Below are positions 14,074-15,721 of a DNA stretch of 15,721 nucleotides, one piece after another. The position numbers and the translations under genes are program-made. Source of the stretch: DAOTZS01 sp034434335 (GTDB taxonomy: Bacteria; Chloroflexota; Anaerolineae; CG2-30-64-16); contig DAOTZS010000077.1 in NCBI GenBank assembly GCA_034434335.1, positions 1-15,721 of the forward strand, read 5' to 3'. Positions within the stretch are counted from its first letter, which is position 1. The number at the start of each line of letters is the position of its first letter. Below the pieces are notes generated by a model. It worked only from the letters and a program-made list of their open reading frames with translations, was not told the origin of the DNA and searched no databases.

Positions 14074-14147
14074 TAACGAATTCTCAGACACGCTCTCATA
14101 GTTTACGCACTGCTAGCGGAGCTTATGGCCAGCTTGAGCCAGCGATT

Positions 14148-14960
14148 TCATCGCAGGCCCTTTCCCCGCAACAACCCATCTACCCAGGCAGCCTCCTCTG
14201 AGGAAAGCGGCGCGGCCGGGGGCTTGCGGTAGTCCACCAGATCGGCATAACCGCCGTTGTCGTAGCAGCGCTCGAAGACCCTTTGCAGGTCCAGCACCAC
14301 ATCTGGATCTGGCTCCTTCAGCGGAACCCGTATCCGGGGCAGCCGGTTAGCGAGAGGGATGGGGTACAACTCGAAATGGTGACGCTCTGGCCCTCGTCGT
14401 ACGCAGACCAGATATCGGTGCGGCCGCAGGCCAGCACGTGTCTCCTCAGGCACTGCCACCGTGTGCAATCCGGTAGAGAGCAGGTCTATCTCCACCAGAT
14501 GCACCGGTGTATCGAGGATCTCCTGCTGCTTATGGCAGTAGAGGCGATGCCCCTCGCCTGGGTTCTTGTTGGCCGGGCTGAGCACCTCGATGGCCGTCAC
14601 CACCTCGCCCCCCGCGTGGACTATCTCCACAAATGGCTCCCTGTGCTCTGTTGGTGGCAGGGTAACGATGATGGGCTCATCAGCAGAGACCTCCTCCGCC
14701 TCTGTTGTGACCTTTGCCTCGGCCACCGCATAGGTGGTCTCGGCCTCCCGCACCGCTGGCCGCCGGATGAGGACAATATCCGGGTACAGGGCCTGGGGCG
14801 GAGCCAGGATATAGATTCGCTCACCGATGCGGGCGAGATAGCGCGGGCGTAGATGGGGTTGAAGGGCATCGGCAATGTAGGTGATAAGTCGCTGGTGTAC
14901 ATCCGGCCAGCGAGCTGGATCTTCCAGATATGGGTCCATCCCGGGGAAAGGGCCTGGCAT
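14148..14960 (-). CDS. DUF4058 family protein
   Basis: 270 residues, soluble. The N-terminus MPGPFPGMDPYLEDPARWPD is the hallmark of DUF4058, a family of unknown function common in cyanobacteria, planctomycetes and Chloroflexota. A second conserved block is AIEVLSPANKNPGEG (about 123-137), followed by a helix and HLVEIDLLSTG (154-164). The pattern of LYPDIVLI (58-65) followed by IEVLSP resembles the PD/E core of PD-(D/E)XK-like Uma2 (DUF820) proteins, but this link is my inference. GAGGAGG precedes the ATG. It is the last gene of a minus-strand operon, 24 bases after the 139-residue gene. No nuclease activity can be claimed. Confidence 0.85.
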   Translation of the reverse strand: MPGPFPGMDPYLEDPARWPDVHQRLITYIADALQPHLRPRYLARIGERIYILAPPQALYPDIVLIRRPAVREAETTYAVAEAKVTTEAEEVSADEPIIVTLPPTEHREPFVEIVHAGGEVVTAIEVLSPANKNPGEGHRLYCHKQQEILDTPVHLVEIDLLSTGLHTVAVPEETRAGLRPHRYLVCVRRGPERHHFELYPIPLANRLPRIRVPLKEPDPDVVLDLQRVFERCYDNGGYADLVDYRKPPAAPLSSEEAAWVDGLLRGKGLR

Positions 14961-14984
14961 GGCTCACCTCCTCGTAGGCCGCTG

Positions 14985-15404
14985 CTATCCTGTGACTGAG
15001 CCAGAGCTGAGTGTGTCCGGTTCTCGAAAAACCAGATCGAACTCCAGGGCCCGGCTGTCCAGCACCTCTTCGGTTTCTGAGCTCAGGGCGGGCACCTCGT
15101 CCGAGGCCAGGTCTGCCTCAAGCTGAACAGGCAGCAAAGGCTGCATGAGCGTGATCTCCAGCCGATAGCGCGCGCCGGGGCGAGGTGGTCGGCGCAGGTG
15201 CATGGTCACCGACTGATAGCGTTCGCGGATCTCCACCATGAACATCTGGGAAACCAGTTGGCCATCCGGGTCATAGACAGCCAGGTCCAGGCTGGGAAAG
15301 GCAGTGAACGGGCTGGTTTCCAGCCGCACCCAGAGCCGGGTGAGGTCGGGATAGGGCCAGACCTCGGCGCGTTCGATCACAGGCGGATGGGCCTCAGGAT
15401 GCAT
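14985..15404 (-). CDS. Conserved hypothetical protein, probable beta-sandwich
   Basis: 139 residues with no signal peptide and no membrane segment. I recognise no named family. The sequence alternates short beta-prone strands: VIERAEVWPYPDLTRLWVRLE (9-29, interrupted by a PYPD turn), FPSLDLAVYDPDGQLVSQMFMVEI, SVTMHLRRPPRPGARYRLEITLM. This resembles a small Ig-like or C2-like sandwich, then an acidic tail of about 40 residues. Its ATG lies inside the end of the upstream transporter gene (11-base overlap), so it is translationally coupled, and the DUF4058 gene follows at 24 bases. A function tied to either neighbour is possible but unproven. Confidence 0.7.
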   Translation of the reverse strand: MHPEAHPPVIERAEVWPYPDLTRLWVRLETSPFTAFPSLDLAVYDPDGQLVSQMFMVEIRERYQSVTMHLRRPPRPGARYRLEITLMQPLLPVQLEADLASDEVPALSSETEEVLDSRALEFDLVFREPDTLSSGSVTG

Positions 15405-15721
15405 GTTCAGGCCCCTTTCTCTGGGCCGCCCGCGCGCCGTTCTGCACTACACCAACGCCCACCACCACCAACAGCGCGCCAGCCAGGACAGTAGGGGTCA
15501 AAGGCTCGCCCAGGGCAACGATGGCTAAACCAGCCGAGAACAGGGGGATCAGGAGCAAGCTCATGCCGGCCCGCGCTGCTTCGGTTGTAGAAAGCAGGTA
15601 CATCCACAGCAGGTTAGCCAGCGCGCCACTGCCCAGCCCCAGAAGCAGCACCATCAGCCAGGCTGTGGCCGGCGCTCCCATAGCAGACGCGATGCCCCCA
15701 TTGGTGTGCACTTCCCACATC
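15394..15721 (-). CDS. EamA/DMT-superfamily transporter, C-terminal part (cut by window edge)
   Basis: The last roughly 108 residues of a membrane transporter whose start lies beyond the right edge. At least three hydrophobic helices are visible: WLMVLLLGLGSGALANLLWM, GMSLLLIPLFSAGLAIVALG and LAGALLVVVGVGVV. The pattern 'LLWMYLLSTTEAARAGMSLLLIPLFSAGLAIVALGE.LT....GA.LVVVGV' is the conserved second EamA repeat of drug/metabolite exporters, where the conserved Glu follows the penultimate helix. Its stop overlaps the next gene's start by 11 bases. The substrate is unknown. The first Met seen here is internal. Confidence 0.85.
   Translation of the reverse strand, partial: MWEVHTNGGIASAMGAPATAWLMVLLLGLGSGALANLLWMYLLSTTEAARAGMSLLLIPLFSAGLAIVALGEPLTPTVLAGALLVVVGVGVVQNGARAAQRKGPEHAS

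Overview
The window looks like chromosomal DNA of a Chloroflexota bacterium, probably Anaerolineae-like. This is inferred from gene content and protein style, since there is no rRNA or other marker gene. Supporting signs are a twin-arginine sugar-binding lipoprotein with a V/E/K/P-rich linker, a divergent GroEL-like paralogue, a DUF4058 protein, an NfeD/stomatin pair and hairpin-rich intergenic repeats. No tRNA, rRNA or CRISPR array was seen.

Left end (1-1440): a mobile-element graveyard. The 3' part of a group II intron runs in from the left edge and ends near 745. Its domains V and VI can be folded base by base, including the bulged branch-point A, but it has no reverse transcriptase ORF. 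Next come minus-strand remnants of a serine recombinase C-terminus and of an ISAs1-like transposase C-terminus.

Decaying transporter and chaperonin (1474-7839, plus strand): a promoter matching the sigma-70 consensus exactly (TTGACA-N17-TATAAT) precedes a carbohydrate ABC transporter operon. The binding-protein gene carries two -1 frameshifts, both in C runs. The first permease is intact. The second permease keeps only about 14 recognisable codons before the sequence runs into a GroEL-like gene that has lost its own start, which looks like a deletion junction near 4372. The chaperonin gene has a further -1 frameshift near 4928 and lacks the catalytic aspartate equivalent to E. coli GroEL D398. 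Six bases after it starts an intact 624-residue Asp-box beta-propeller protein.

Middle (7840-14147): two copies of a hairpin-rich intergenic repeat lie in opposite orientation (about 7917-8077 and 13849-14057). They bracket an alpha-L-rhamnosidase-like glycoside hydrolase (plus), a convergent NfeD protease/stomatin operon (minus, with its own good promoter) and an RluA-family pseudouridine synthase (plus).

Right end (14148-15721, minus strand): a compact operon of an EamA-type transporter (cut by the window edge), a 139-residue unknown protein overlapping it by 11 bases, and a DUF4058 protein.

The most interesting points are the rearranged transporter/chaperonin junction, the atypical chaperonin next to a beta-propeller, the inverted repeat pair with compensatory stem changes, and the ORF-less group II intron.
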